6,325 nt of DNA, taken from an uncultured Sutterella sp. GTDB lineage: Bacteria; Pseudomonadota; Gammaproteobacteria; Burkholderiales; Burkholderiaceae_F. Shown here in pieces: positions 1-6,305 of the stretch. Position 1 is the first letter of the stretch; every line of letters starts with the position of its first letter. The notes beneath the pieces are model-generated. The model saw only the letters and a list, made by a program, of their open reading frames with translations. It ran no database searches and had not been told where the DNA came from. The stretch is taken from NCBI GenBank assembly GCA_900553105.1, contig USCE01000078.1, positions 1-6,325 of the forward strand. The letters are read 5' to 3'. The translations under genes and the position numbers were made by a program.

Positions 1-35
1 TCAAATAACCCAAAATCGATAGCCTTAACTGGTCT

Positions 36-52
36 ACTCTACGGGGTAGAGT
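36..52. repeat. Short perfect inverted repeat downstream of the M20 amidohydrolase gene
   Basis: ACTCTAC (36-42) and GTAGAGT (46-52) are perfect reverse complements around a 3-base GGG/CCC loop, 42 bp beyond the stop codon of the amidohydrolase gene. The position suits a transcription terminator or a 3'-end-stabilising hairpin. No U-rich run follows on either strand, so a classical intrinsic terminator is not well supported. The rest of 1-93 shows no coding region or RNA gene that I can recognise. Confidence 0.5.
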
Positions 53-93
53 TCAGCGTGCCGCGCTTTTGTCTACCGAGTTAAACACTCGCT

Positions 94-1287
94 TTAATTG
101 CTCATGCGAGTTAAAGCTACGGACAATAGTACTGCCGCGCCGGTGGCAATTGCCTTATCGTTAAAGTTAAAGCGTTCATTGTGTACCGGTGCGTCATGCT
201 CGGCATCTCGATTGCCTAATCGGAAAAGGCACCCCGGCCGTTGCAAGAGCATGAAGGAGAAGTCTTCCCCACCGGGCGTTCTCTTGACCGTCTTCACGCA
301 ATCTTCTCCCAAACATTGGGCAGCAATAGCGCGGGCTTCTTGCACGCGTTCCGGTGTGTTGTACATCGCAGGATAAAGACGCGTGTAAACAGGCGTTGCT
401 TGCATTTCGTGAGCCATGGCAATGCCTTCGGCAATCGTAGCAATGCGTCGTTCAATCAGGTCACGCACTTGCGGTTCAAAAGAGCGAGCCGTGCCACGAA
501 TCACCGCTTTTTGCGGAATGACGCTTGTGCCGTTAGAGTCACCGGCTTGCAAACTACAAACCGAGACAACGGCCGACAGTTCAGGCGAAACGTTACGCGA
601 GACAATGCTTTGCAAAGCACCCACCGCCTCAGCAGCTGCAACGACCGGATCGTGGGCCATTTGTGGACGAGAGCCATGTCCGCCCTTGCCGGTGAACGTA
701 ATTTCAAAAATATCGGCATTTGCCGTGGCGTAGCCTTCTACAAAACCGACGGTACCGACATCCAACGTGGGTTCAGTGTGAAGCGCATAAAATTCCTCTA
801 TACCGAAGCGTTCCACCAAACCGTCTTCAACCATGAAACGAGCGCCAGCAAAACCTTCTTCACCGGGCTGAAAGATTGCTACTAAAGTGCCGGCAAAGTC
901 ACGGTTTTCCTGCAAGTACTTCACAACGGCCAACAGTGTTGCCACGTGACCGTCATGCCCGCACGCGTGCATTCGCTTTTCTTTAGTGCTCGTGTAGGTA
1001 ACTCCCGTGTTTTCGTTTAGCGGCAAAGCGTCGCTGTCGGCTCGAAGACCAATCGTGCGACCAGGCTTATTGCCTTTGATCACACAAACTACGCCGGCGA
1101 CATCTCTGCCACCCACCCGCGTATGAATATCCTCACAACCGAAACTTTTGAGAGCTTCAACAATGGTTTTTTCAGTTTCAACCAAATCCAATCCCACTTC
1201 AGGACAGGCGTGAATGGTATGGCGCACAAGAGCAGCCGCCTCGGCGCATTCAGAAAGGGCTTGCGGTTTAATAATCACCTGAGCCAT
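94..1287 (-). CDS. M20D-family metallo-amidohydrolase (hippurate hydrolase / N-acyl-amino-acid amidohydrolase-like)
   Basis: This is a 397-residue cytoplasmic enzyme, the usual length for peptidase family M20D, whose members hydrolyse amide bonds of N-acylated amino acids (hippurate, N-acetyl amino acids, indole-acetyl conjugates). Visible motifs are GLRADSDALP (80-89), HACGHDGH (107-114), FQPGEEGFAGAR (139-150), LHTEP (169-173), the dimerisation-domain segment GKGGHGSRP (200-208), GGEDFSF (339-345) and a C-terminal HNERFNFND. Probable metal ligands are Cys109, His111, Glu144, His170 and His369, with Glu143 as the likely catalytic base. All are present, so the enzyme should be active. There is no signal peptide. 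The ATG at 1287 is fixed by a perfect AAGGAG nine bases upstream. The gene lies 115 bp after ftsB in the same direction, beyond a possible terminator, so it is probably transcribed separately. The family is certain. The substrate cannot be read from the sequence, and names such as hippuricase would be guesses. Confidence 0.93.
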   Translation of the reverse strand: MAQVIIKPQALSECAEAAALVRHTIHACPEVGLDLVETEKTIVEALKSFGCEDIHTRVGGRDVAGVVCVIKGNKPGRTIGLRADSDALPLNENTGVTYTSTKEKRMHACGHDGHVATLLAVVKYLQENRDFAGTLVAIFQPGEEGFAGARFMVEDGLVERFGIEEFYALHTEPTLDVGTVGFVEGYATANADIFEITFTGKGGHGSRPQMAHDPVVAAAEAVGALQSIVSRNVSPELSAVVSVCSLQAGDSNGTSVIPQKAVIRGTARSFEPQVRDLIERRIATIAEGIAMAHEMQATPVYTRLYPAMYNTPERVQEARAIAAQCLGEDCVKTVKRTPGGEDFSFMLLQRPGCLFRLGNRDAEHDAPVHNERFNFNDKAIATGAAVLLSVALTRMSN

Positions 1288-1296
1288 GATATCTTG

Positions 1297-1302
1297 CTCC
1301 TT
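1297..1302 (-). promoter_or_regulatory. Shine-Dalgarno sequence of the M20 amidohydrolase gene
   Basis: The minus strand reads AAGGAG, then nine bases, then ATG at 1287. This is the strongest ribosome binding site in the window and it decides the start codon. Confidence 0.8.
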
Positions 1303-1330
1303 AAAAGGAAAAGAATTGGGGGTGAGATTA

Positions 1331-1360
1331 GTTATAGAGAAAAGTTCGGGCTTTTGCCGA
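1331..1360 (-). promoter_or_regulatory. Possible sigma70 promoter of the M20 amidohydrolase gene
   Basis: TATAAC (1331-1336, five of six matches to the -10 consensus) lies 18 bp downstream of TCGGCA (1355-1360, four of six matches to the -35). Transcription would start about 35-40 bases before the ATG. The element overlaps the hairpin after ftsB. A second weaker pair, TTGTCT (1397-1402) and TATAGC (1373-1378), also 18 bp apart, is an alternative. Both are inferences from consensus matching only. Confidence 0.28.
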
Positions 1361-1361
1361 A
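1341..1361 (-). terminator. Weak intrinsic terminator candidate after ftsB
   Basis: On the minus strand TTCGGC (1361-1356), a four-base AAAA loop and GCCCGAA (1351-1345) form a six-pair stem with one bulged C, followed by CTTTTC. It lies about 40 bp past the ftsB stop and would end the kdsA-eno-ftsB transcript. The stem is short and the U-run has only four bases, so termination may be partial. Confidence 0.45.
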
Positions 1362-1402
1362 AATTTATTCGCGCTATAGCTCTATGTACTTAGAGAAGAC
1401 AA

Positions 1403-1798
1403 TTAACGAGGCGTTTTTGCGTCCGTGGTTGCTTCGCCCGGAGGCGTCACGGGTGCCGGACGATATAAGGGATCGTTAATAATGTCGGCTGGGATGGCAC
1501 TATTAGGCAACACGCGTTGCGGGCGCTGGATTCGAAAAAGCACCTCGCCGGGTCGCACCATATTGAGATCGTATCGGGCGCGCTCCTCAATGGCATCGGC
1601 CCCCTGCGTAAGAGACCGAACTTCAGCCGCCAAACGTTGATTGCGCTCAAAAGCGGCTAAATTGTCTTCTTTGATCATCTCGAGCTCTTCGGTAAGCTCC
1701 AACACTCGAAGATAGCCGCCTTGACCGCCGATTAAGGGCCAAAGCATGAGAAGCAACAACGCCGTAAGCACATAAATAATGTGGCGAAGAGTAATCAT
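1403..1798 (-). CDS. ftsB: Cell division protein FtsB (septum formation initiator, DivIC family)
   Basis: FtsB is a bitopic inner-membrane protein that forms the FtsQ-FtsB-FtsL complex and helps activate septal peptidoglycan synthesis. This 131-residue protein has the expected order: a short cytoplasmic start, one membrane segment at about 6-23 (rich in Leu, Ile, Val), then a periplasmic coiled coil at about 31-64 with many Glu, Leu, Asn and Arg residues. Next comes the family signature AIEERARYDLNMVRPGEVLF at 69-88, matching the EERAR-L-M-RPGE pattern of E. coli FtsB. A tail of some 40 residues (91-131), rich in Pro and Ala, makes it longer than the E. coli protein of about 103. The ATG is preceded by AAAGG ten bases or so upstream. 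It starts 29 bp after the eno stop and is almost surely cotranscribed with eno, the usual place for ftsB in Burkholderiales. Confidence 0.93.
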   Translation of the reverse strand: MITLRHIIYVLTALLLLMLWPLIGGQGGYLRVLELTEELEMIKEDNLAAFERNQRLAAEVRSLTQGADAIEERARYDLNMVRPGEVLFRIQRPQRVLPNSAIPADIINDPLYRPAPVTPPGEATTDAKTPR

Positions 1799-1827
1799 GC
1801 TATTGGCCCTTTATGCATGAGCATTAA

Positions 1828-3120
1828 TTAAAAGGCCCATTCCTTAATGCAATAGAAAGCATCGCGACCCGGATAAACCGCTTGATCGTCGAGCTCTTCT
1901 TCAATGCGAAGCAATTGATTGTACTTGGCGATACGGTCGCTACGGCTCATGGAACCGGTCTTAATTTGGCCGGCGTTCATGCCGACAGCCAAATCCGCAA
2001 TGAAGCTGTCTTCGGTTTCGCCCGAGCGGTGACTTACAACCACGGAGTAGCCAGCGCGCTTGGCCATTTCGATTGCGGCCAACGTTTCCGTTAAAGTACC
2101 AATTTGGTTCACCTTAATCAAAATCGAATTGGCAACACCCTTGCGAATACCTTCGGCCAAGATGCCGGGGTTGGTCACGAACAAATCATCGCCGACCAAT
2201 TGCACACGACGCCCCAAAGCATCCGTCAACTTCTTCCAACCTTCCCAATCAACTTCGGCCATACCGTCTTCGATGGAGATGATCGGATACTTGTCGCACC
2301 AGCCCTTTAAGACTTCAATCCATTCCTCAGCCGTATAGGTCTTGCCTTGGCCCTTTTGGACATACTTACCATCTTCGTAGAATTCGCTTGCGGCGCAGTC
2401 AAGACCAATTGCGATGTCTTTACCCGGTGTGTAGCCGGCGGCCTCGATGGCTTGCATGATCAATTCAATAGCTTCTTCGTGGCTATTGATGTTCGGAGCA
2501 AAACCGCCTTCATCACCCACGGCCGTGCTCATACCGCGACCATTGATAATCTTCTTTAAGGCGTGGAAGGTTTCAGCACCGTATCTCACGGCTTCGTGGA
2601 AACTCGGTGCACCCAACGGGATAATCATGAATTCTTGCAAGTCAAGATTGTTGTTGGCGTGAGCTCCGCCATTGATCACATTCATCATCGGCACAGGCAT
2701 TTGCACGGCACCCATGCCACCTAAATAGCGATACAACGGCAAATTGCAATCGGCAGCAGCGGCACGTGCACAAGCCATGGAAACACCCAAAATCGCGTTA
2801 GCACCAAGCTTGCTCTTATTTTCCGTGCCGTCTTCTTCGATCATTTGATTGTCGATCGAAGCTTGTTGGGCCACATCAAAGCCAATCAAGGCCGGTTGAA
2901 TCGTAGCGTGGATGTTTTCCACCGCCGTCATCACGCCCTTGCCTAAGTAGCGTTCATCTTTATCTCGCAATTCGAGCGCTTCACGGATACCGGTCGAAGC
3001 GCCGGAGGGCACGGCGGCACGGCCCATGATGCCGTTATCGAGATAGACATCACATTCAACGGTCGGGTTGCCGCGACTGTCCAAAATTTCGCGAGCAATA
3101 ATGGCATTGATCGTAGACAT
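1828..3120 (-). CDS. eno: Enolase (phosphopyruvate hydratase)
   Basis: Enolase interconverts 2-phosphoglycerate and phosphoenolpyruvate in glycolysis and gluconeogenesis; it is a cytoplasmic Mg-dependent enzyme. The protein is 430 residues, normal for bacteria. Visible landmarks are the mobile loop SGAST (39-43), GGAH with His154, the LQEF segment with Glu163, VGDEGG with the acid/base Glu204, Mg ligands Asp241 (LDCAASEF), Glu284 (SIEDGM) and Asp311 (VGDD), the catalytic base Lys336 (LIKVNQ), SHRSGETED at 363-371 and Lys387 (QIKTGS). Every active-site residue I can place by family knowledge is present. The ATG at 3120 has GGAG ten bases upstream. The protein ends in a short KEWAF tail after the usual C-terminal Phe-Tyr region. 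Its product PEP is a substrate of KdsA, encoded 36 bp upstream; the pairing is a conserved betaproteobacterial arrangement and the two are likely cotranscribed. Confidence 0.98.
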   Translation of the reverse strand: MSTINAIIAREILDSRGNPTVECDVYLDNGIMGRAAVPSGASTGIREALELRDKDERYLGKGVMTAVENIHATIQPALIGFDVAQQASIDNQMIEEDGTENKSKLGANAILGVSMACARAAAADCNLPLYRYLGGMGAVQMPVPMMNVINGGAHANNNLDLQEFMIIPLGAPSFHEAVRYGAETFHALKKIINGRGMSTAVGDEGGFAPNINSHEEAIELIMQAIEAAGYTPGKDIAIGLDCAASEFYEDGKYVQKGQGKTYTAEEWIEVLKGWCDKYPIISIEDGMAEVDWEGWKKLTDALGRRVQLVGDDLFVTNPGILAEGIRKGVANSILIKVNQIGTLTETLAAIEMAKRAGYSVVVSHRSGETEDSFIADLAVGMNAGQIKTGSMSRSDRIAKYNQLLRIEEELDDQAVYPGRDAFYCIKEWAF

Positions 3121-3156
3121 AGTTAAAGTTCTCCAATGAGAATCAATCGATAAAAA

Positions 3157-4008
3157 TTAAAAACGGTCTTCCAACCACGGTTGGGCCTTGACCACGCGGT
3201 CAATGGCCACCAAGGAACTCAACAAATCGTGCATTTGCGACAACGGCACCATATTGGGTCCATCGCTTTTTGCATGATCGGGATCCGGATGCGTTTCCAT
3301 GAATAATCCGGCCACTCCCACGGCCACGGCCGCACGCGCCAATACGGGCACAAAGGCACGATTGCCACCAGAACTGGTGCCGTTACCGCCCGGTAGCTGC
3401 ACGGAGTGCGTTGCGTCAAAGACAACCGGAGCCCTGGTCTCTCGCATAATGGCTAGGCTACGCATGTCGCTAATAAGATTGCCGTACCCGAAACTAGCTC
3501 CGCGCTCACAGGCCATAAAGACATCATCGTCAAGGCCGGCCTCACGTGCAGCCGCACGAGCCTTATCAATTACGTTTTTCATGTCGCCCGGAGCCAAGAA
3601 CTGACCCTTTTTAATATTCACGGGTTTACCGGACTGAGCGCAAGCGCGGATAAAATCCGTTTGTCGACACAAAAAGGCCGGTGTTTGCAACACATCAACG
3701 TATTGAGACACGACGGGAACTTCTTCGGCCGTATGAACATCGGTAATCACGGGCACGCCGACCGTCTCACGCACTTTAGCTAAAATCTCCAACCCCTTTT
3801 GCATGCCGGGACCACGAAAACTCGCCCCGGAGGTGCGATTAGCCTTATCGTAGCTGGCCTTAAAAATGTACGGAATGTGAAGATCATCACAAATAGCCTT
3901 CATTTCCTTAGCAATGTGCATCACAGACTGCTCACTTTCGATGACACAGGGCCCGGCCATGAGGAAAAACGGTTGGTTTAAACCAACTTCAAAACCACAC
4001 AGTTTCAT
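3157..4008 (-). CDS. kdsA: 3-deoxy-D-manno-octulosonate 8-phosphate synthase, metal-dependent type
   Basis: KdsA condenses D-arabinose 5-phosphate with PEP to give Kdo-8-phosphate, the committed step toward the Kdo sugars of lipopolysaccharide; it acts in the cytoplasm. The protein is 283 residues with a complete TIM-barrel of the DAHP synthase I/KdsA family. Seen motifs are AGPCVIES (18-25), FKASYDKANRTS (49-60), DVH (90-92), LQTPAFLCRQTD (107-118), NIKKGQF (131-137), FGYGNL (173-178), DATHSVQLPGG (198-208), METHPDP (237-243) and SDGPNM (248-253). Cys21, His201, Glu238 and Asp249 occupy the four metal-ligand positions known from the Aquifex enzyme. E. coli and Neisseria, which are metal-independent, have Asn in place of the Cys, so this is inferred to be a metal-dependent enzyme. 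The start MKLC matches other Burkholderiales. The ribosome site is weak (GAG or GAAG only), and the start lies 15 bases after the U-tract of a strong hairpin. Confidence 0.97.
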   Translation of the reverse strand: MKLCGFEVGLNQPFFLMAGPCVIESEQSVMHIAKEMKAICDDLHIPYIFKASYDKANRTSGASFRGPGMQKGLEILAKVRETVGVPVITDVHTAEEVPVVSQYVDVLQTPAFLCRQTDFIRACAQSGKPVNIKKGQFLAPGDMKNVIDKARAAAREAGLDDDVFMACERGASFGYGNLISDMRSLAIMRETRAPVVFDATHSVQLPGGNGTSSGGNRAFVPVLARAAVAVGVAGLFMETHPDPDHAKSDGPNMVPLSQMHDLLSSLVAIDRVVKAQPWLEDRF

Positions 4009-4022
4009 AAAACTTCAATCTC

Positions 4023-4068
4023 AAAATAAAAGCCGCGGTCAAAGGCTTCTTTAAAAGTCTTTGACCGC
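4023..4068 (-). terminator. Strong intrinsic terminator between pyrG and kdsA
   Basis: GCGGTCAAAG and CTTTGACCGC (4035-4044 and 4059-4068) form a perfect ten-pair stem. The 14-base loop allows three further pairs (CTT/AAG) after one A-C mismatch. On the minus strand the stem is followed by GGC, then TTTT, A and TTTT (4031-4023). No T-run follows on the plus strand, so the signal is directional and acts on pyrG transcripts. The hairpin starts 31 bp after the pyrG stop codon and the U-tract ends 14 bp before the kdsA start. It may be a full stop or a partial attenuator, because kdsA-eno-ftsB otherwise follow closely. Confidence 0.8.
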
Positions 4069-4099
4069 TTGCCGATATGATTAAATCCCTAAAACCGCG

Positions 4100-5728
4100 T
4101 TACTTGCTCTGGCTGTGAGCAATAGCTGCTTCAATATAGGCCTTAAAGAGCGGGTGGCCGAAGCGCGGTGTCGAGGTAAATTCCGGATGGAACTGCACGG
4201 CAAAGAAAAACGGATGATCGGGCAACTCCATCATTTCCGGCAGGTGTTCCGAAGGCGTTCTTGCCGAGATGACCATACCAGCAGCTTCAAACTGCGGCAC
4301 ATAGGCGTTGTTGACTTCATAGCGATGGCGATGACGTTCTGCCACCACATCACCGTAAATCGAGTGAGCTAACGTGCCTTCTTTCACAGGCACTTCTTGA
4401 CGGCCCAAGCGCATCGTGCCGCCTAAGTCGCTGTGCGTATCACGGCGTTCAACTCGACCGCTACGATCCGTCCATTCCGTAATCAAGGCAACGACCGGAT
4501 GCGGAGTATCGGGATCCAGTTCGGTAGAGTTAGCGGCACCCAAACCGCAAACGTGACGTGCAAACTCAATGACAGCCATTTGCATGCCTAGGCAAATACC
4601 CAAGTAAGGAATCTTGTGCTCGCGAGCATACTGCACGGCCTTGATCATGCCTTCAGTACCACGCTTACCGAAGCCGCCGGGCACCAAAATAGCATCCATG
4701 CCTTCGAGCATGTCGGTACCCTTTTGTTCGACTTCTTCTGCATCAACAAAGATGCGATTAACGCGCGTTTGCGTATGAATGCCAGCATGCAATAACGCTT
4801 CGTTTAAGCTCTTGTAGCTATCGGCGAAGTCAACATACTTGCCGACCATGGCCACCTTCACTTCGCGAACCGGATTTTCCAGCGCCTTGCAGATATTGAT
4901 CCAGGCCGACAGATCTGCCGGTTTGGCGTCCGTTAATCCCAAACGCTTGCAGACGATGTCATCTAAGTGTTGTTCATGCAACATCAAAGGCACTTCATAG
5001 ATGGTCTTGGCGTCCCAGACACTGATCACATGATCGACGGGCAGGTTTGCAAACAAAGCGATCTTAGCGCGTTCTCCTTCAGGAATAGCGCGATCGGCGC
5101 GGCAAAGAAGGACATCTGGATAGACGCCTTCTTCACGCAATTTCTGGACAGAGTGTTGTGTCGGTTTGGTCTTGAGCTCACCGGCGGAGGCAATCCAGGG
5201 GCAAAGCGTCAAGTGAACAAAACAACTGTTTTCGCGACCGACACGGAAACTTAATTGACGCACGGCTTCAACAAAGGGCAACGATTCAATATCGCCCACC
5301 GTACCGCCGATTTCAACAACTGCAATATCAGCTTGACCGGCACCGCGACCGACAAACTCTTGAATTTCATTGGTCACATGCGGAATCACCTGCACGGTCT
5401 TACCCAAGTACTCGCCACGACGTTCTTTGCGCAACACACTCTCGTAGATTTGGCCCGAGGTAAAGTTATTGGGCTTGTGCATCTTCGAGGAGATGAAACG
5501 TTCGTAGTGGCCGAGGTCAAGGTCAGTTTCTGCACCATCTTCTGTGACGAAGACTTCACCGTGTTGGAACGGACTCATCGTGCCCGGATCCACGTTCAAA
5601 TAGGGATCCATCTTGATCATCGTCACGGTATAACCGCGGGATTCAAGAATGGCAGCCAAAGAAGCCGCAGCAACGCCTTTACCCAAGGACGACACCACGC
5701 CGCCGGTAACGAATACGTATTTGGTCAT
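4100..5728 (-). CDS. pyrG: CTP synthase (UTP-ammonia/glutamine ligase)
   Basis: PyrG makes CTP from UTP, ATP and glutamine, the last step of de novo pyrimidine nucleotide synthesis, in the cytoplasm. From the ATG at 5728 the protein has 542 residues (E. coli 545). The N-terminal synthase domain (about 1-266) shows the P-loop region GGVVSSLGKG (9-18, Lys17), Mg ligands Asp71 and Glu139 (VVEIGGTVGDIES) and the UTP-site KTKPTQ (186-191). The C-terminal class I glutamine amidotransferase domain (about 290-542) has the oxyanion loop PGGFG (350-354), nucleophile Cys379 in LGICLGMQ, and His514 and Glu516 in FHPEF, completing the triad. The segment just before the UTP site reads CPWIASAGE, slightly unlike the common VPY form. 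An in-frame TTG nine codons upstream (5755) is rejected as the start: MTKYVFVTGG is the family N-terminus, AAGAG lies eight bases before the ATG, and the TTG would sit almost at the predicted transcription start. Confidence 0.98.
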   Translation of the reverse strand: MTKYVFVTGGVVSSLGKGVAAASLAAILESRGYTVTMIKMDPYLNVDPGTMSPFQHGEVFVTEDGAETDLDLGHYERFISSKMHKPNNFTSGQIYESVLRKERRGEYLGKTVQVIPHVTNEIQEFVGRGAGQADIAVVEIGGTVGDIESLPFVEAVRQLSFRVGRENSCFVHLTLCPWIASAGELKTKPTQHSVQKLREEGVYPDVLLCRADRAIPEGERAKIALFANLPVDHVISVWDAKTIYEVPLMLHEQHLDDIVCKRLGLTDAKPADLSAWINICKALENPVREVKVAMVGKYVDFADSYKSLNEALLHAGIHTQTRVNRIFVDAEEVEQKGTDMLEGMDAILVPGGFGKRGTEGMIKAVQYAREHKIPYLGICLGMQMAVIEFARHVCGLGAANSTELDPDTPHPVVALITEWTDRSGRVERRDTHSDLGGTMRLGRQEVPVKEGTLAHSIYGDVVAERHRHRYEVNNAYVPQFEAAGMVISARTPSEHLPEMMELPDHPFFFAVQFHPEFTSTPRFGHPLFKAYIEAAIAHSQSK

Positions 5729-5736
5729 GTCGATCG

Positions 5737-5741
5737 CTCTT
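5737..5741 (-). promoter_or_regulatory. Ribosome binding site of pyrG
   Basis: The minus strand reads AAGAG, then eight bases, then ATG at 5728. It supports this ATG over the upstream in-frame TTG at 5755. Confidence 0.6.
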
Positions 5742-5766
5742 TTGAAAAAAATCAACTTAAACGGGA

Positions 5767-5796
5767 ATTATAGCGGTACACTCCGCCGCTCAACAA
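5767..5796 (-). promoter_or_regulatory. Sigma70-type promoter of pyrG
   Basis: On the minus strand TTGTTG (5791-5796) and a perfect TATAAT (5767-5772) are 18 bp apart. The expected transcription start is near 5760, giving a leader of about 32 bases before the pyrG ATG. This is the best promoter match in the window and the natural head of the pyrG-kdsA-eno-ftsB cluster. The leader is too short for a separate attenuator or riboswitch, and I see none. Confidence 0.72.
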
Positions 5797-5797
5797 T

Positions 5798-5813
5798 CTT
5801 TTCAGTCGAAAAG
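5798..5813. repeat. Small hairpin between the cation efflux gene and the pyrG promoter
   Basis: CTTTTC and GAAAAG (5798-5803 and 5808-5813) pair perfectly around a four-base loop. It lies 25 bp past the efflux gene stop and directly beside the -35 element of pyrG. It could be a weak terminator for the efflux gene, but the stem is A/T-rich and the sequence after it (ATTGTT) is not a proper U-run. Confidence 0.35.
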
Positions 5814-5837
5814 TTCGTTTCACATATCAAAACTTAG

Positions 5838-6305
5838 TTAACCACCTGATCTTTCATCACTTTTACAAATTTCACACGACCCCGTCAAGCATCGCCCCGA
5901 CTGCGGCTCCCATTCGGGTTGTAATGCAACATGATCAATATTGAACCGCTCTTTAACCTGAGTTCTGATATGTTGCAAGATAATCGGCCAAGCGCGGTGA
6001 GAAGTAATTTGTACGTGCGCACAAATGGCGGAGTGTCCAGGACTCATGATCCAAACATGAAGATCGTGCACACTGTTAACCCCTTCAATAGACAAAATCG
6101 CCTCCCCGACATCATCGTAGTTAACCCCTTCAGGGACAGCATCCAACATAACCGGCACCGTTTCTTTTAAAACAGACCAAGCCGCATGAGCCACCAAGGC
6201 GCAAATAATCAACGAGAGAATCGGGTCGATGATTGTCGGGCCGCCGAAATAAATAACAGTCCCCGCGACAATGGCCGCCACCGAACCCATGATGTCGCCT
6301 AACAC
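5838..6305 (-). CDS. Cation diffusion facilitator (CzcD/ZitB-like Zn/Co/Cd efflux transporter), 5' end missing
   Basis: This is the last 155 residues of a cation diffusion facilitator, an inner-membrane antiporter that exports divalent metals such as zinc. The visible part begins with VLGDIMGS, inside membrane segment 5; the Asp of VLGD is the second ligand of the family's HxxxD metal site, and the His would lie just beyond the sequence end. Segment 5 continues to about residue 20 and segment 6 spans about 26-42 with a DP near its start. The cytoplasmic domain (about 45-133) contains SVHDLHVW (78-85), GHSA (90-93) and NIDHVALQPE (122-131), typical of the CzcD/ZitB group. The tail has three cysteines (139, 144, 147) that may bind metal. 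The codons that appear to extend the frame to a GTG at 6320 are adapter sequence and must not be translated. Which metal is exported cannot be decided. Confidence 0.9.
   Translation of the reverse strand: MLGDIMGSVAAIVAGTVIYFGGPTIIDPILSLIICALVAHAAWSVLKETVPVMLDAVPEGVNYDDVGEAILSIEGVNSVHDLHVWIMSPGHSAICAHVQITSHRAWPIILQHIRTQVKERFNIDHVALQPEWEPQSGRCLTGSCEICKSDERSGG

Noticed and set aside
31..80. Possible tRNA or small RNA at the left edge, suggested by the GGTCTACTCTACGGGGTAGA stretch
   Set aside because: No cloverleaf, T-loop GTTC consensus in the right place or CCA-proximal stem could be formed; it is only a short hairpin.
501..719. Alternative minus-strand frames inside the amidohydrolase (501-719), ftsB (1447-1650) and kdsA (3219-3425)
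   Set aside because: They are out-of-frame shadows of genes with intact conserved motifs and have no ribosome site of note.
241..885. Long plus-strand open frames, for example 241-885, 416-733, 1123-1479 and 5255-5773
   Set aside because: They lie largely opposite well-supported genes, resemble no known family, and their sequences are what one expects from the antisense of conserved proteins.
4014..4042. Promoter for kdsA using TTGACC in the terminator stem as a -35 element
   Set aside because: At the proper spacing the -10 would be ATTGAA, a poor match, and the transcript would begin only a few bases before the kdsA start codon.
5729..5755. Nine-residue N-terminal extension of PyrG from a TTG start at 5755
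   Set aside because: The family begins at MTKYVFVTGG, the ATG has its own ribosome site, and the TTG would lie about five bases from the predicted transcription start.
5755..5767. Start-site switching or reiterative transcription control of pyrG, as known for other pyrimidine genes, because TCCCG follows the -10 box
   Set aside because: The expected start is not clearly at the C-run, there is no GGGC-type start, and the 32-base leader holds no attenuator hairpin.
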